Shown here: in pieces, positions 32,641 to 43,805 of the stretch
How positions within the stretch are numbered: the first letter of the stretch is position 1
Layout of the letters: the number at the start of each line of letters is the position of its first letter
NCBI RefSeq assembly: GCF_002994745.2
Contig: NC_037094.1
Coordinates: forward strand, 28,184,956-28,248,955
Direction of reading: 5' to 3'
From: Rosa chinensis
Lineage: Eukaryota > Streptophyta > Magnoliopsida > Rosales > Rosaceae
DNA length: 64,000 bases
The notes under the pieces: model-generated
Database searches by the model: none
What the model saw: only the letters and a program-made list of their open reading frames with translations
Told to the model about the DNA's origin: nothing
Position numbers and translations under genes: made by a program

Positions 32641-35600
32641 CCTGAGGCATGAGCGTGACCGTTGCTAATTATGCTGGGCTGTATGTACAAGTCCCGAAGT
32701 CCCCAGTCAAGGAGGGTGTTCTTGCGGGTTGATACCAAAGCGTAGCTTTGTGCCGTATATCAAGCATAATTAGTACAAGTGCGTCGTCCATCTAGAATTG
32801 GTCAGAGCGAACGCTTTTGCCCTTTCGGGTGGGCCCTGCTAGGCCCTACGAGGAGTCCCCCACTCCTAGCTATAGACCTCCAGATGGTCGGAAAATTGTT
32901 TGATGAGGGGAGCTGCGTTGAAGCAGTGGGTGTTAGGTAGCAAACCTAATCTTTGGTACCTAAGCGTCGGGGTTAACTGCCGGATCAATGGCTGCCGTGG
33001 GCTGTGTTAACTAGTCCCTTTACTATTTCTCGGAGGAGAAACTTGACTGCAATGCCGCGTAGCGGTCATTGTCATTATGAGGCGTTGCCTTAACGCTTGG
33101 CGGTGACCATAGACTCGTAAAGTTTGTACTTGTATGAAACATGACAAACAAATAGAGCAAGTAATAAAATTTTGTTTGAGTGTCCCATGTTTATCTAATT
33201 GAGTTGCAATTAAAATAGAAGCATGGCATATGTGTATAGCATGTACTTGTAATGTGGATGCTAATATCATTTTTGCATTTTTGTAGATATGCTTTAAGGA
33301 TCATTGAGATCGGTATGTGAAGCTTGGCATATCTAGCATGTGAGGTCTAGAAAGTGTTGCCAAATCTACGAAAAGTTGTTGGCATGCTCAAAAGTTTATG
33401 GAAGCATGTAAAAGCATATCAAGTGTGATATATTGTAGTCATGCTTAGAAGTAGTAAAAGCATGTGATTGGCATGGCATTAGCTCAATTTGAAAGACCGT
33501 AAAAGATAAGATATAGTTACTTATCTTATGCCGATTTGGAGGCTAGCGGAGTTGGCCGAGCATGACGGTCCATTGCTTGTGGCGGATAAAGTACTCCGAT
33601 AATGTCCGTCAACTCGTAGTTGCGGTTTGAATGCTTGATAGAAATAATTGAATTTCCTTGAAACAAGATAGGTGATTAGTGCATTAGTGTGTAAAACCAA
33701 CACTAGGATTTATGTTTATTTGCGGTAGATCACGTAGGAGAAGTACAAATAATCAAGTAATGCTAGCGGTTGAGTTGGAGCATGTGTACTTATGTGTGAT
33801 AACTACCTCAATAGCACATGCATAGGTGTCTATAAGTTGATAACAAGGCAGCTAATACACAACTGGAGGGATATTAATGAGCATGTTCATGCGCAGTAGT
33901 TCACAACATTGATTTCCACAGTTAAGTCATATGTGGGCATGCTTAGTTAATGAAATTGAATCATACATACCATCACAAGTAATTGAGATGCTATATAGGA
34001 CAAGAACAACTTATGACACTAGTTATCAGGTGGCGACATACATGCACAATTAACACAGGCATAATTGGCAAGGCATTAGACATGTGCTTTCACATGATAA
34101 TTAGCTTATATGTCCATAGCGGATGGGGGAGGCAGAAGAAGTCCATGCATAAACTGTGGGGGCACAGACATATATCATGAAGACATGAACGTAATTAAAC
34201 ATGAAGGTATATGTATGTGAAGGCATCAAGCAATTAAACATGTGTAAGCTATGTGCATGTAATGTGTCTGACGACCCCATTATCGAGACATGTGGCTAGG
34301 GACATGCACCAAACATATATGTGTAGGCTATGCACGTGGCTATGTATTCACAGGTGAGCTGCATGCTTGCAGGGTTGCACACGTGTGTTAGGTACTTGAG
34401 TGAGATGATTGCAGTTTTCAGATGTCCATGTGCAGCTTGCAGTGGTTTATGTTTATAAACCAACAAGAAATCAGTCAGAGTCAAAGAAACTTATCTTTGA
34501 AGTTTGAACTAGAGATTTGCGCGGATAACTGAGGGCGGACCAACAACTGAGACGACCAAAGAGTGGGCGGTGAACGAAGTGAACACCAAAGAGTAAGGTG
34601 ATCGACGTTGAAGCACTATGACGGTGAACGGGGTTCTAGTCACCGGAGCTCTGGGCAGCGGAGATCTCGTCAGCGGCGTTCCAATCAGCGGTGAGCCCGG
34701 CGGCTGGCGGAGCCGTGGTTAGCCGGTTTGGCGGAGCGAGACCTTGGTCGGGGTTGGCAGAGCCTTGGCGGATTGTTGTGGCTAGCGGAGGATGCCAGCG
34801 GTGATGCTGTCCAGCGGAGGATGACGGTGAAGCTCGGCGGAGTTGTGGATAGCAGTTGCTCGTTAGAGGAGTTCGCGGTGGTTTTGAGCCAGCGGAGGAG
34901 CTTGGCCAGCTGCGGAGTTTAGTCAGTTGGAGCAGTTTTGGTCAGCGGAAGAGAAGCTCAGTGGTGAACAGTCCAGCGAAGGTGAAGTTCGGCGGAGCTT
35001 GAGTTCGGCTAGCTGACCTCGTGGATGGAGCTCGGAGCTCAGCGGAGGTTTGAGTTCGGCGGAGGTTTTGCTGGTCAGCGGAGGAGCATGTCTGATCGAT
35101 CGAAAGAGAAACCAGTGGCCGATAGAGACCAGCGGAAGAAGTGCCGCCGATGGTGCTCTGGCGGAGCAGTTGAGGCTAGCGACGCTCAGCGGCAGAGTTC
35201 AGCGGTGACTCCCAACGGAGGAGTTCTGCGGTGAATCTCGTCGGTGAAGACCAGAGGAGGACGGCTGGCGGAGCGGAGCGGAGCAGAGGTTGCTGACCGC
35301 TGGGCATAGCTAGCGGTGGTGTGCCGCCGGTGTTGATGATCGAAGAATGGCCATGGGTGTCCAGCAAAGCTTTCTGGGTGTCCAGAGTAAATAGCCACTC
35401 AATTTTTTATTTTTTAGTTTTTTTTTTTTTTTTTGAAGTTGGCGTTGACCATTTTTGGTGAGTAAGGCCAGCGTTGACTTTTGAGTTGGGCGTTGACCAA
35501 CCTTTAGTTGGCGGAGCCCTGCCCTTGACTGGCGTTGAACGGAGTTAACCAGCCCTTTAAGTTGGCGGGGGACCTCATCTTGACCCGGAATTAAGCAAAG

Positions 35601-35721
35601 AGCCTAAGTTGCACTTGATGCAAAATTTTGCTTTTTGTTTTTACCGCTAAGATGGGTAGCGGAGGATGTAAGGCTTGATTGAGAATGCAAGGCAAGGAAG
35701 GTTGAGTGCTTCTAGCGCCAA
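32641..35721. other. LARD interior, non-coding
   Basis: No protein domain in any frame. 32641-34500 is mixed unique-looking sequence. 34600-35340 is rich in GCGGAG/CGGCGGAGC words, so plus-strand Gly/Arg/Ser frames there are low-complexity. A purine-rich tract (GGCAAGGAAGG, about 35691-35701) before the right LTR could serve as polypurine tract. Confidence 0.6.
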
Positions 35722-35759
35722 TGTTAACGTTAGTGATCCGTGGGATCTCTAGTTAGCTT

Positions 35760-35833
<74 letters not shown>

Positions 35834-36267
35834 GAGTGACACGAGATGTATAGTGGTTCGTCTCCCGCCTTAGCGGGAAACTACGTCCACTTGAATGTTA
35901 CACTAGTGTGTTGAGCCTTGCGGCCCAAGGGGATTACAAAAGATGTAATGGAGTGTCTGTTTAAGTGGGAGGAGGCATTCCTTTTATAGGTGAAGGAAGC
36001 CATCTCCTTTACATTTTCTTAGATGTGAGATGCAAAACCACCATTCTAGTCTTAGAAAGGCCTATTATGGAGGCAACTTGGCAAGGCCGGGAAGGTGGCT
36101 TCCCAGCGACGTATTTGAGACTTCCGGATACTGTAGCATAGCTTGAACATAGGGCTACAAGATGCAAGTAGCGGTTGGGCCTCACCATGGCTTGTGGGTG
36201 TCCCAAAGAGGGTGTTACTTATGCTTGGTGAGATAGCAAACTAGTCATGCTAGTAGAGGTATCTACA
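35722..36267. repeat. Right LTR of nested LARD, with expanded GA tract
   Basis: 546 bp. The GA run at about 35759-35830 is roughly 60 bp longer than in the left LTR and accounts for most of the length difference. Confidence 0.92.
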
Positions 36268-37543
36268 TCATCTAATAAATCGAGTCTTTTTCATTCCTTT
36301 GTTGCAAATAAAGTTTCTTCGGATGTGTGGCACTATCGCTTAGGGCATCCATCAGCTCAAATCCTTCATCGTCTTGCATCTAAGATATCCTTGTTAGACA
36401 ATAATCATTCGTCACCATGTCATTCCTGTCCGTTGGGCAAATCCACTAAATTACCATTTCCTTTATCCAAATCTGTTACTACATTTTCTTTTGAATTAAT
36501 ACATAGTGATGTATGGACCTCTCCCACTCTTTCTATTCAAGGTTTTAAATATTATGTTATTTTTATCGATGATTTTACAAGATATGCATGGTTGTTTCCC
36601 ATGAAACACAAATCTGAAGTCCTTACTATTTTTGTTGCCTTTTTCACCTATATTGAAAATCAATTCACCGCCACAATAAAAACTCTTCAAACAGATGGTG
36701 GTGGTGAATACAACAGTCATGCCTTTAAACAATTCTTGCTCCAAAAAGGCATTCATCATAGGATCTCTTGTCTGCACCACCCTGAGCAAAACGGTTTAGC
36801 TGAACGTAAACATCGCCATCTTGTCGAAACCGCTTTAACTCTTCTTGCTCATTCTTCGGTGCCAAAATCTTATTGGGTCGAAGCAGTCAACACTGCTTTT
36901 ATATTTAGTCAATCAATTACCAACCCGTGTCCTCAATTTCCTCTCTCCTTATGAAAGATTATTTTGCCGCTCTCCCAATTATTCCTTTCTTCGTACTTTT
37001 GGTTGTGCTTGCTTTCCTTACATTCGTCCATACACAAAAGATAAGTTGGATTTTCGGTCAACAAAATGTGTCTTCCTTGGTTATTCTCTCAATCACAAAG
37101 GCTATCGTTGTTTAGATCTATCTAGTGGTCGAATTTATCTTTCACGTCATGTTCTTTTTGATGAGTCCAACTTCCCATTCAATAAATCCATTATTACTCC
37201 CCCTGCAGAGGCTACTCCAAATCACCATCCCATTCCCCTAACCATCACTACTACTACTTCCAATCTGCCGGTCCATTTACCAGCCCAAGACCCAAGCCCG
37301 TCTACTCCCCCTCCTCAAAACACGCCTTCCATCTCCCCACCAGTCCCACATCTCCCTTTTCCCGACCTCACACCCACACCCACCTCGTCCTCACCTCCCA
37401 TTATCACCTATCATCGCCGCCGCCCACCACAGCCTCCTCTGCCACCATCTCCCCGACCGACTCTAACCTATCACTGCCGCCAGCCAACCCAGCCAGCTTC
37501 GCCACCGCCGTCTACCTCTTCTCGGCAATCTGTGGCATTTTAG
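36268..37543 (+). pseudogene. Element A integrase region, frameshifted
   Basis: After the LARD, coding resumes with the GAG-pre-integrase zinc finger (WHYRLGHP ... CHSCPLGK). The integrase core follows: Asp in IHSDVWTSP, Asp in QTDGGGEY and Glu in NGLAERKHR, so the D,D35E residues are present. A single-base shift near 36895-36910 ends the first frame at 36954. The following frame (LPTRVLNFLSPYERLF ... CVFLGYS) continues the integrase C-terminus and a Pro/Ser-rich linker until an in-frame TAG at 37541-37543. Confidence 0.93.
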
Positions 37544-39220
37544 CCCTCTGTTTCGCAACTGATCCCAGCTCCTCCATCTCATACATCTGGGCCTGTCACT
37601 CGTCATCAACAAGGGATCGTCAAACCCAATCCCAAATATGCTATGGTTGTAACTTCCATCACTCACCAAATTGAGCCAAGCTGTTACTCTCAAGCAGCCA
37701 AGCAACAGGAATGGCGTTCTGCCATGAGCACAGAATTCAATGCTCTCATTCAAGCTGGTACATGGCAGCTCGTTCCCTATGCACCTTCAATGAATGTCCT
37801 TCCCAACAAATGGGTCTTCTGCATCAAAAGGAAACCGGATGGTTCAGTGGAACGATACAAAGCTCGCCTCGTAGCCAAAGGCTTTCGGCAGCAAGAAGGA
37901 ATTGACTATGGTGAAACATTCAGTCCGGTAATTAAACACTCTTCTATCAGATTAATTTTAGCCATAGCAGTTTCTTTTGGATGGACCATTAGACAATTAG
38001 ATGTTCATAATGCATTTCTCCATGAATATTTGTCAGAGGATGTTTATATGCAGCAACCACAGGGCTTCATTGACCCCCAATTTCCTACCCATGTTTGTAA
38101 GCTCCGCCGTTCTCTCTATGGCCTCAAACAAGCACCTAGGGCCTGGTTTTCTTGTTTTTCTACTTATTTGGAGGACTTAGGTTTCACAGCATCTCAAGCA
38201 GACACTTCTCTATTTGCCTGTCATTCAGGCAATATCAAGCTTTATTTACTTATATATGTGGATGATATCCTCGTCACTGGCACACATGCTGATCACATCA
38301 GTACTCTTATCACCAATTTGAGTAAACTCTTCTCTATGAAAGATTTGGGTCCATTACACTCTTTCTTGGGCATTGAGGTTGTGCGGTCATCTCATGGACT
38401 TGCATTAACTCAGACCAAGTACACTTTAGATCTTCTACACCGCACAAACATGACAGATGCTAAACCTGTTTCAACTCCGGCAGCTACTGGCAAACGTTTG
38501 AGTCTCACTGATGGCACTCCTCTTCATGATGGTTCCCAATATCGGAGTGTTGTAGGAGCCTTGCAGTACCTAACACTCACTCGCCCTGATATATCATTTG
38601 TCGTTAATCAGGTATGCCAGTTTCTGCATTCTCCAACAAATATGCATTGGGTGTCTGTCAAACGGATTCTTCATTATCTCAAACACACACCTACCTATGG
38701 CTTGTTCTACACTCCAAGCAACTTCAAATTAACAGGTTATAGTGATTCTGATTATGCCGGGGATCCAGACACAAGAATCTCAACAGGTGGCACTTGCATC
38801 TACTTGGGTACAAACCTCATTTCATGGAGTTCTAAAAAGCAGAGTGGAGTGTCTCGTTCTAGCACAGAAACGGAGTATCGTCAATTGGCCTATACTGCTG
38901 CACATATTTCTTGGCTTCGGGCTCTATTTCGGGACCTATGCATTCCTCTCCAGTCTCCCACCTTATGGTGTGACAACATTAGTGCCATATCTCTTGCTTC
39001 CAACCCTGTTTTTCATACGAGAACAAGACATGTGGAAGTTGATTATCATTACATTAGGGAAAAGGTCGTTCGCAAGGAAATTCAAGTTGCCTATATATGC
39101 TCCCAAGATCAAATCGCGGATATCTTCACCAAAGGTCTGAGTTCATCTCGCTTCCACTATCTTCTTTCCAAGCTTCTTGTCCGTGCCCGGCCCATCAGCT
39201 TGCGGGGTGGGGGGTGCTAA
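37544..39220 (+). pseudogene. Element A reverse transcriptase and RNase H
   Basis: In the same frame as the integrase C-terminus but cut from it by the TAG at 37541. From the Met at 37643 the 525-codon frame has the RT entry (WRSAMSTEFNALIQAGTWQL, NKWVFCIKRKPDGSVERYKA), the catalytic IYVDDILVTG box (Asp at about residues 207-208), and SLYGLKQAPRAW upstream. The RNase H domain (YSDSDYAGD, SSTETEYRQLA, CDNISAISLA) runs to the 3' end. This segment is itself undamaged, so element A is dead through lesions elsewhere. Confidence 0.94.
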
Positions 39221-39472
39221 GAAATGAAACTGATTTACCTTGATTTCTCTTTCTGTATTGATGTTGATATCTGTTTGTCTTGATTATTGCTTGATCTTAG
39301 GATGTCATGATCTAAACTGAAAATCTCTAGAATCTAAACTGATCAGCAGTGCTTCAATTGTATTCATTGTAATGGCTGATCTTTAGGAACAAAACTGATC
39401 AGCAACCATGTATAAATGATTGACATACTTCAATGAGAAACTAAGGAAAACACTTTACTCAAATCCTCTTCA
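39215..39472 (+). repeat. 3' LTR of element A
   Basis: 258 bp starting TGCTAAGAAATGAAACTG. The pol stop codon overlaps its first bases. Confidence 0.95.
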
Positions 39473-39712
39473 CTCATTTGCCTGCTTCATAAGATGTGAT
39501 CTGATTCTTCTTCAGAATTTGGTCACCTTTCCTCTCAGCTAAGAAACAACTTGAGGAAGTACAACAGATTTCTCCTCAGTGCAAGAGGCAATTTGATTCA
39601 GTATATGATGAAGTTATCAACTGCTTGGCCTCTTCTTCAACTTGACTCAGCAGCGAGTTTCAAAATGTGGATTTTTCTGATCCAAGATATCCACTTCAGT
39701 AGTGTTCATGAC

Positions 39713-39964
39713 TCACACACTTAGGTGGGAAGTGATATCAAGGAAGGTGTCCTCACTGCAAGGAATGGTAATACCCCCCATTGGATGATAGTATCCGAAT
39801 TCTTCTTCAGCCTGACTCAGCAAATCCAAAAACAAAGGTTCGTTCAAGTATGATATCGGAACCAGAAATCGTTTCTTTTGGCTCTCTCCAACATAAACTG
39901 CAAAGTAGCCTTTTGGGATATCTGATGTCTTTGAGTAAGCAATTCGAGGAAATTGGAAACCCAT
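39713..39964 (-). CDS. SAUR7: small auxin-up RNA protein, 83 aa
   Basis: An intact SAUR from [20 protein letters not shown] (ATG at 39964; an upstream in-frame Met at 39988 is in the UTR). The core is [49 protein letters not shown], then [14 protein letters not shown]. The NQP of all paralogues is NEP here. The TATA box (CATATATAG) is at about 40099-40107. Element A lies in its 3' flank, ending about 240 bp downstream of the stop. The 10.5-kb insertion therefore displaces 3' regulatory DNA (matching sequence resumes at 28740-28965) but not the coding region. Confidence 0.96.
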   Translation of the reverse strand: MGFQFPRIAYSKTSDIPKGYFAVYVGESQKKRFLVPISYLNEPLFLDLLSQAEEEFGYYHPMGGITIPCSEDTFLDITSHLSV

Positions 39965-40194
39965 GGTTCTATATACCAAAGTGATCAAAAGAAGAAAGAA
40001 AGGTATTCAAAGGACTTGGGAAACAGAGAAAGCTTAATTCGATGCTTGCAGTTGCAAGGAGAGGAGTTGAGTTTAGTCAAGAATGCAATCATGTGTTGCA
40101 TATATAGATGAAGAAGTGGTATGTGGAACTGTGAAAAACCATCTGCTACATGAATGATTGGTGAAGAAGCCTTGAGATGGGCTCCCGGTAGGAG

Positions 40195-40230
40195 CACTAG
40201 CTTGTGAGAAACCACATGGGTTTGTCTTCG
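40195..40230 (-). promoter_or_regulatory. Conserved SAUR upstream block (SAUR7)
   Basis: CACTAGCTTGTGAGAAACCA then CATGGGTTTGTCTTCG, about 230-265 bp upstream of the ATG. A partial second copy is at about 40450-40480. Confidence 0.55.
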
Positions 40231-41242
40231 TACTCAAATCACATATTAGTGGTACCAACCTGTACACTTGGATAGAAATATTGTTCCCTACCTCTAGATG
40301 ATATGTAGCAAATAAGAGGACTACCACAGGTTTCAATCCATTTAACAAACTCTTGTGAAAGATAAGCATGGGCTATAATAAGAGGCTTCAATCATCGATC
40401 TGCTACATGCATGAAGCTAGTAAGTGGTGAAGAGTGGTGGATTGAGGGACACTGGCTTGTGATCACATGGGTTTGTCTTGCTATTCTCGTAAGCTATAGT
40501 CCTATAGATTTCATGTATATATGCTGCTGGAGAAACTGTGTTTTTTGTCAAAACATGTCTTCCTTCCTAAGAAAGTGACTGCCAGAAGTGAAATTTATAT
40601 CTAAGAAATAAGAGGCAGGCTTTGGATTGATAGTTAATGCTGCTCAAAACAAGAATTGGTGGAGCTAAGTGATTAGACAATTTTCCATGGGGCCAGAGCA
40701 ATGAGAGCATGAAGCCAGCCTAGCATACGGTTTGTTATTTCATCTACAATCTACGATCTAGTTTCAACAACCCGAGGAAGTATTTGTTTTGTTTGATTGG
40801 TCTGGGAATAGAGTTCATTTGATGGTCAAGCATGAGGAGAAAACCAGACAAGTACATATTTGAATACTTCAGAATCAGTAGATGAGATGAGGAACATTGA
40901 TTCTGTATTCTTTAATGATTAGAATCATTCCATGACTACTAAAATAAATGGAACTACACGATTTCAATAATTTGGATTAGCTGTGACCACTGCCTACTCA
41001 TTTGTTGTGCATGTCCTTTAAAGTACCCTGGGAACTAATTCTTTTGCTTCTGTTTTGATACTGCTAGCTACTGATTTAAATAGTGAAGAGGAGGAACAAT
41101 TAATGGTCATTGTGATTGGTTAAAAAAGAAATCATTTCATCCAAAATAAGATACTAGGTGTACTCATCCATAAGAATAACGAAAATGTGAAAAATGGACA
41201 TGTTAATTCCAAAGAGTGTCCAAGCAAGATAAAATTTACATT
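40231..41242. other. SAUR7 upstream and spacer DNA
   Basis: No gene. 40560-40760 is near-identical in places to 62815-62900 (CCAGAAGTGAAATTTATATC and TTTCATCTACAATCTAC), which places both in the repeated SAUR upstream unit. Confidence 0.55.
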
Positions 41243-41449
41243 TGTTGAAGGAAAATCAAGTTTAGTGTGCCTTATCAAACTAGGAATAGGAATAGGAGAG
41301 AAGGTTCTAGATTTCCCAATCCTACACGGATTGGTATTCCTTGTAACATTAGATTATGCACTTTGTAATCCCTATATATAGGGCTCCTATTCTCTATAAT
41401 GAAATACACTTCTCTCATCAATCTCTCTCAATACCAATATACTTAAACA
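41243..41449 (+). repeat. 5' LTR of element B
   Basis: 207 bp, carrying CTATATATAGGGCTCC as core promoter and apparently identical to the 3' copy. Confidence 0.96.
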
Positions 41450-42316
41450 CGTTATCAGCACGAGCCCTAAACCACAAATAGCCAAAAAGCCAAAAACCCG
41501 AAAAGAATTTCATATCGCCAAAACTGCCGCAGCCCCTAGCCCGTGCTAGCATCGCTGCAGCCTGCCCCGCGTGCGCCCCTGCGCATACTGCTGCCACCGA
41601 AGCATCCTTGCACCTAGCCCCTTGCTAGCCCGCTGCTCCTGCAGCCCTTTCGGCCTGCAAACCTGCCAGCGCGCCCCCGCGCTCAATTCGCTGCCTTGCA
41701 GCCCCGCGCCCGTGCGTCCACCCTACGCTGCCCCTGCAGCGTCCCTGCTTCCCCGCGCACACCTGCGCACGCTGCTGCCCCGCCTACGCACCCGTGCACC
41801 TGCAGCCCTACACCACTACTGCTGCCCCTGCAGTTTGCCTCCACTACTCCTGCACCACTACTACCACCGCAGCCCCTGCTGCCCCGCATTCGCTGCACGC
41901 TTCTACTCGGATTGCTTCGCTCCATCACGCCTGCATCGACACGCGCGTGATCCAAAACCAAAAAGTAAGTATCCAAAAGCGTAAGTTTTAAAGTTCCTAA
42001 ATTGAAATTTCTTCTTTTCTCGGGGACTTAAAAACCTCCCTTCTTCTTCATCCCACCTTTCTTATAACGTGGGTTCGATCATTGAAAAGCGGAATCGTGG
42101 GGATTCACGCAATTAACGAACTAAGAGCGTTCGTAAGACTTCGGACTAAGAGCGTCCGCAAGCATCGATTTATGACCTAATAAACATCATTGTTTCGGTC
42201 TAATCCAATTTTCTTGGAAATCGATTTCTTGGTAGCATAGCTCGGAAATCTTAAATATTTAGTTGTCGTGGAAGTTTTAACTCCGAAACTAATATATTTC
42301 TTCTTCTTATTTCAGG
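41450..42316 (+). other. Element B PBS and untranslated leader, intron-like
   Basis: PBS 41450-41466, then a very C-rich stretch (41520-41950) with no conserved protein. AAAAGTAAGTATCC (GT at 41965) is a strong 5' splice site. TTCTTCTTCTTATTTCAG (AG at 42314-42315) is a strong acceptor ending one base before the gag ATG. A leader intron of about 350 bp is therefore likely, though only the sequence signals support it. Confidence 0.6.
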
Positions 42317-43429
42317 ATGTCGAAACTTGACTTTCCTGCACTTACCTCAACTGGCTCGGACTATCATAGTTGGGCCACGGATGTTGAGCACCATCTCACT
42401 TCAAAAGGGATCCTACCCTTAATTCAAGCTCCTAATCCTACTCTCATATTTGAGCGTACGGCTACGAACAATGCCACCGCCCTCATCTTGATGAGGCGCC
42501 ACATGGATAAATCACTCCGACTGGAGTACATGGCAATCAAGGATGCTAGAGAATTATGGGTCGCGCTAGAAGAGCGATTTGGTAATATCAAGGATACCCT
42601 CCTCCCTGACTTGAAAGTTCAATGGGGCAATCTACGATTCGCCGACTTCAAGTCTGTAGCTGAATATAATTCAGAAGTTCTACGCCTCAAAACCATGTTG
42701 GGGTTCTGTGGACAACCCGTCACAGAGCAAGAACTAATTGAGAAAACTCTCTCCACCTTCCCCGTCTCAGCAATTTTGCTCTCAAAGCAATATCGAACAG
42801 AATTCGATACTAGACGGATCACGAGATTTCATCAGCTCATTACTATTATGTCTGTAGCTGAAAAACATGATAATATCCTCGTGAAGAATTATAATTCAAG
42901 GCCTATCGGAACTAAGAGCGTTCATGAGGCGAATTATAATAATGCACCCAAAGGAGGGCGCAAGGAGCGGAACCCTAAGAATAAGGGACACAACGGACGT
43001 TCTGGTCCATATAACCGCCCTACAAAGGAAGGTACTCGTCAGAATGAAGGACGATCACGTGGCAATACATGGCAACGTGGGAGAGGAGGCCGTGGGGCTC
43101 CAGGACATGGAGGAACCACCCAGGGCCGTGGGAATGGCGCCAACTCCTATGGGGGACGCCACCCAAGTGCAAACAATGCACCTCAATTAAAGGGAGGAAA
43201 TCACAATGACATGTGTCATCGATGTGGATCTAGTGAGCACTGGTTCAAACAATGCAACGCAAGCAAACAATTGGCTGCGCATTACAAGGCATTTAGAGAC
43301 TTCAGAGAGCATGAAGCCAATTTTGCCGAAAATATAGAAGAAGATGGTGATGATGCCGACGTCAATCTCACCATAGCGGACTTCAAATCTGACAAAGAAT
43401 TGCACAAGGATGCTGCAGATTTTGATTAG
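42317..43429 (+). CDS. gag: Element B Gag polyprotein, 370 aa
   Basis: A Ty1/copia Gag. The start MSKLDFPALTSTGSDYHSW is typical of the family. A UBN2-like capsid region covers about residues 40-190 (LWVALEERFGNI, LPDLKVQWGNLRF, EKTLSTFPVSAILLSKQY). Then comes a Gly/Arg/Asn-rich RNA-binding stretch (residues 205-295) and a CCHC knuckle with C300, C303, H308, C313. It ends at ADFD followed by a stop, without protease. Gag forms the cytoplasmic virus-like particle that packages the element RNA. The frame differs from pol by one register and the two are separated by 376 bp, unlike the single fused ORF of most copia elements. No lesion is seen. Confidence 0.96.
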   Translation: MSKLDFPALTSTGSDYHSWATDVEHHLTSKGILPLIQAPNPTLIFERTATNNATALILMRRHMDKSLRLEYMAIKDARELWVALEERFGNIKDTLLPDLKVQWGNLRFADFKSVAEYNSEVLRLKTMLGFCGQPVTEQELIEKTLSTFPVSAILLSKQYRTEFDTRRITRFHQLITIMSVAEKHDNILVKNYNSRPIGTKSVHEANYNNAPKGGRKERNPKNKGHNGRSGPYNRPTKEGTRQNEGRSRGNTWQRGRGGRGAPGHGGTTQGRGNGANSYGGRHPSANNAPQLKGGNHNDMCHRCGSSEHWFKQCNASKQLAAHYKAFRDFREHEANFAENIEEDGDDADVNLTIADFKSDKELHKDAADFD

Positions 43430-43805
43430 TATAGTCCTTTACTTTTCCAAGAATTATGTAATGGCTATTATGCCTTAAATCAATAAAATGACTTATTGTA
43501 TTAACTCTTTCCCTCTAGGCGTACTCAAGAGTACTTGTGATGTCTAGGCAAGGTTTGATCTGAGAGAACGGTTTTAAAAGTGAGCAACGCTCCACCAAAA
43601 TCTCGCCTTACCTTACCTGGTCACAGCTAAATTGAAATTACCGAAAGGATTGAGTGACTACAATTTGTCTACGGTTTGATTTTTATATTGGATTAGATTC
43701 TGGTCAAGAAACTTTGATGTAATCATTGGCTATCATTAATAAAGTATCGACTTATTTTATTCAAATGTCTTGGACATATTCTAAATTCGAACTTTATTTT
43801 TCAGT
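43430..43805 (+). promoter_or_regulatory. Gag-pol spacer with poly(A)-like and splice-acceptor signals
   Basis: 376 bp between the gag stop and pol ATG. AATAAA occurs at 43482-43487 and 43738-43743. ACTTTATTTTTCAG (AG at 43803-43804) is a good acceptor one base before the pol ATG, matching the arrangement before gag. An alternative acceptor CTCTTTCCCTCTAG ends at about 43519. Confidence 0.5.

Larger units (their letters stand above)
30732..36267. mobile_element. LARD-type non-autonomous LTR retrotransposon nested in element A
   Basis: LTRs 30732-31205 and 35722-36267 (TGTTAACGTTAGTGATCCG ... GTAGAGGTATCTACA) are flanked by a perfect TSD TCATC (30727-30731, 36268-36272). The 4.5-kb interior has no gag, protease, integrase or RT motif in any frame, matching a large retrotransposon derivative. 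A GC-rich minisatellite (31751-32640) and an AGCGGAGG-rich stretch (34600-35340) are its distinctive parts. By eye the LTRs differ by a dozen or so substitutions, a small rearranged block (CCACCTTCCCGGAA versus CCGGGAAGGTGGCTTCCC) and a GA expansion. It inserted after element A. Confidence 0.92.
28971..39472 (+). mobile_element. Copia element A, interrupted by a nested LARD
   Basis: 5' LTR 28971-29237 and 3' LTR 39215-39472 (TGCTAAG...CTCTTCA) lie between perfect 5-bp target duplications CTCAT (28966-28970, 39473-39477). The PBS at 29238 reads TGGTATCCAGAGCC, the common initiator-tRNA-Met site with one extra C. The polypurine tract GGGGTGGGGGG precedes the 3' LTR. By eye the LTRs differ by about seven substitutions and a 9-bp GAAACTGAT duplication. 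The host sequence on both sides is the 3' flank of SAUR7. Without the nested insertion the element is about 5 kb. Confidence 0.95.

Noticed and set aside
41571..41991. Ala/Pro/Cys-rich frames in the element B leader
   Set aside because: The C-rich composition gives open frames in several registers; no domain, and the stretch lies in the probable leader intron region.
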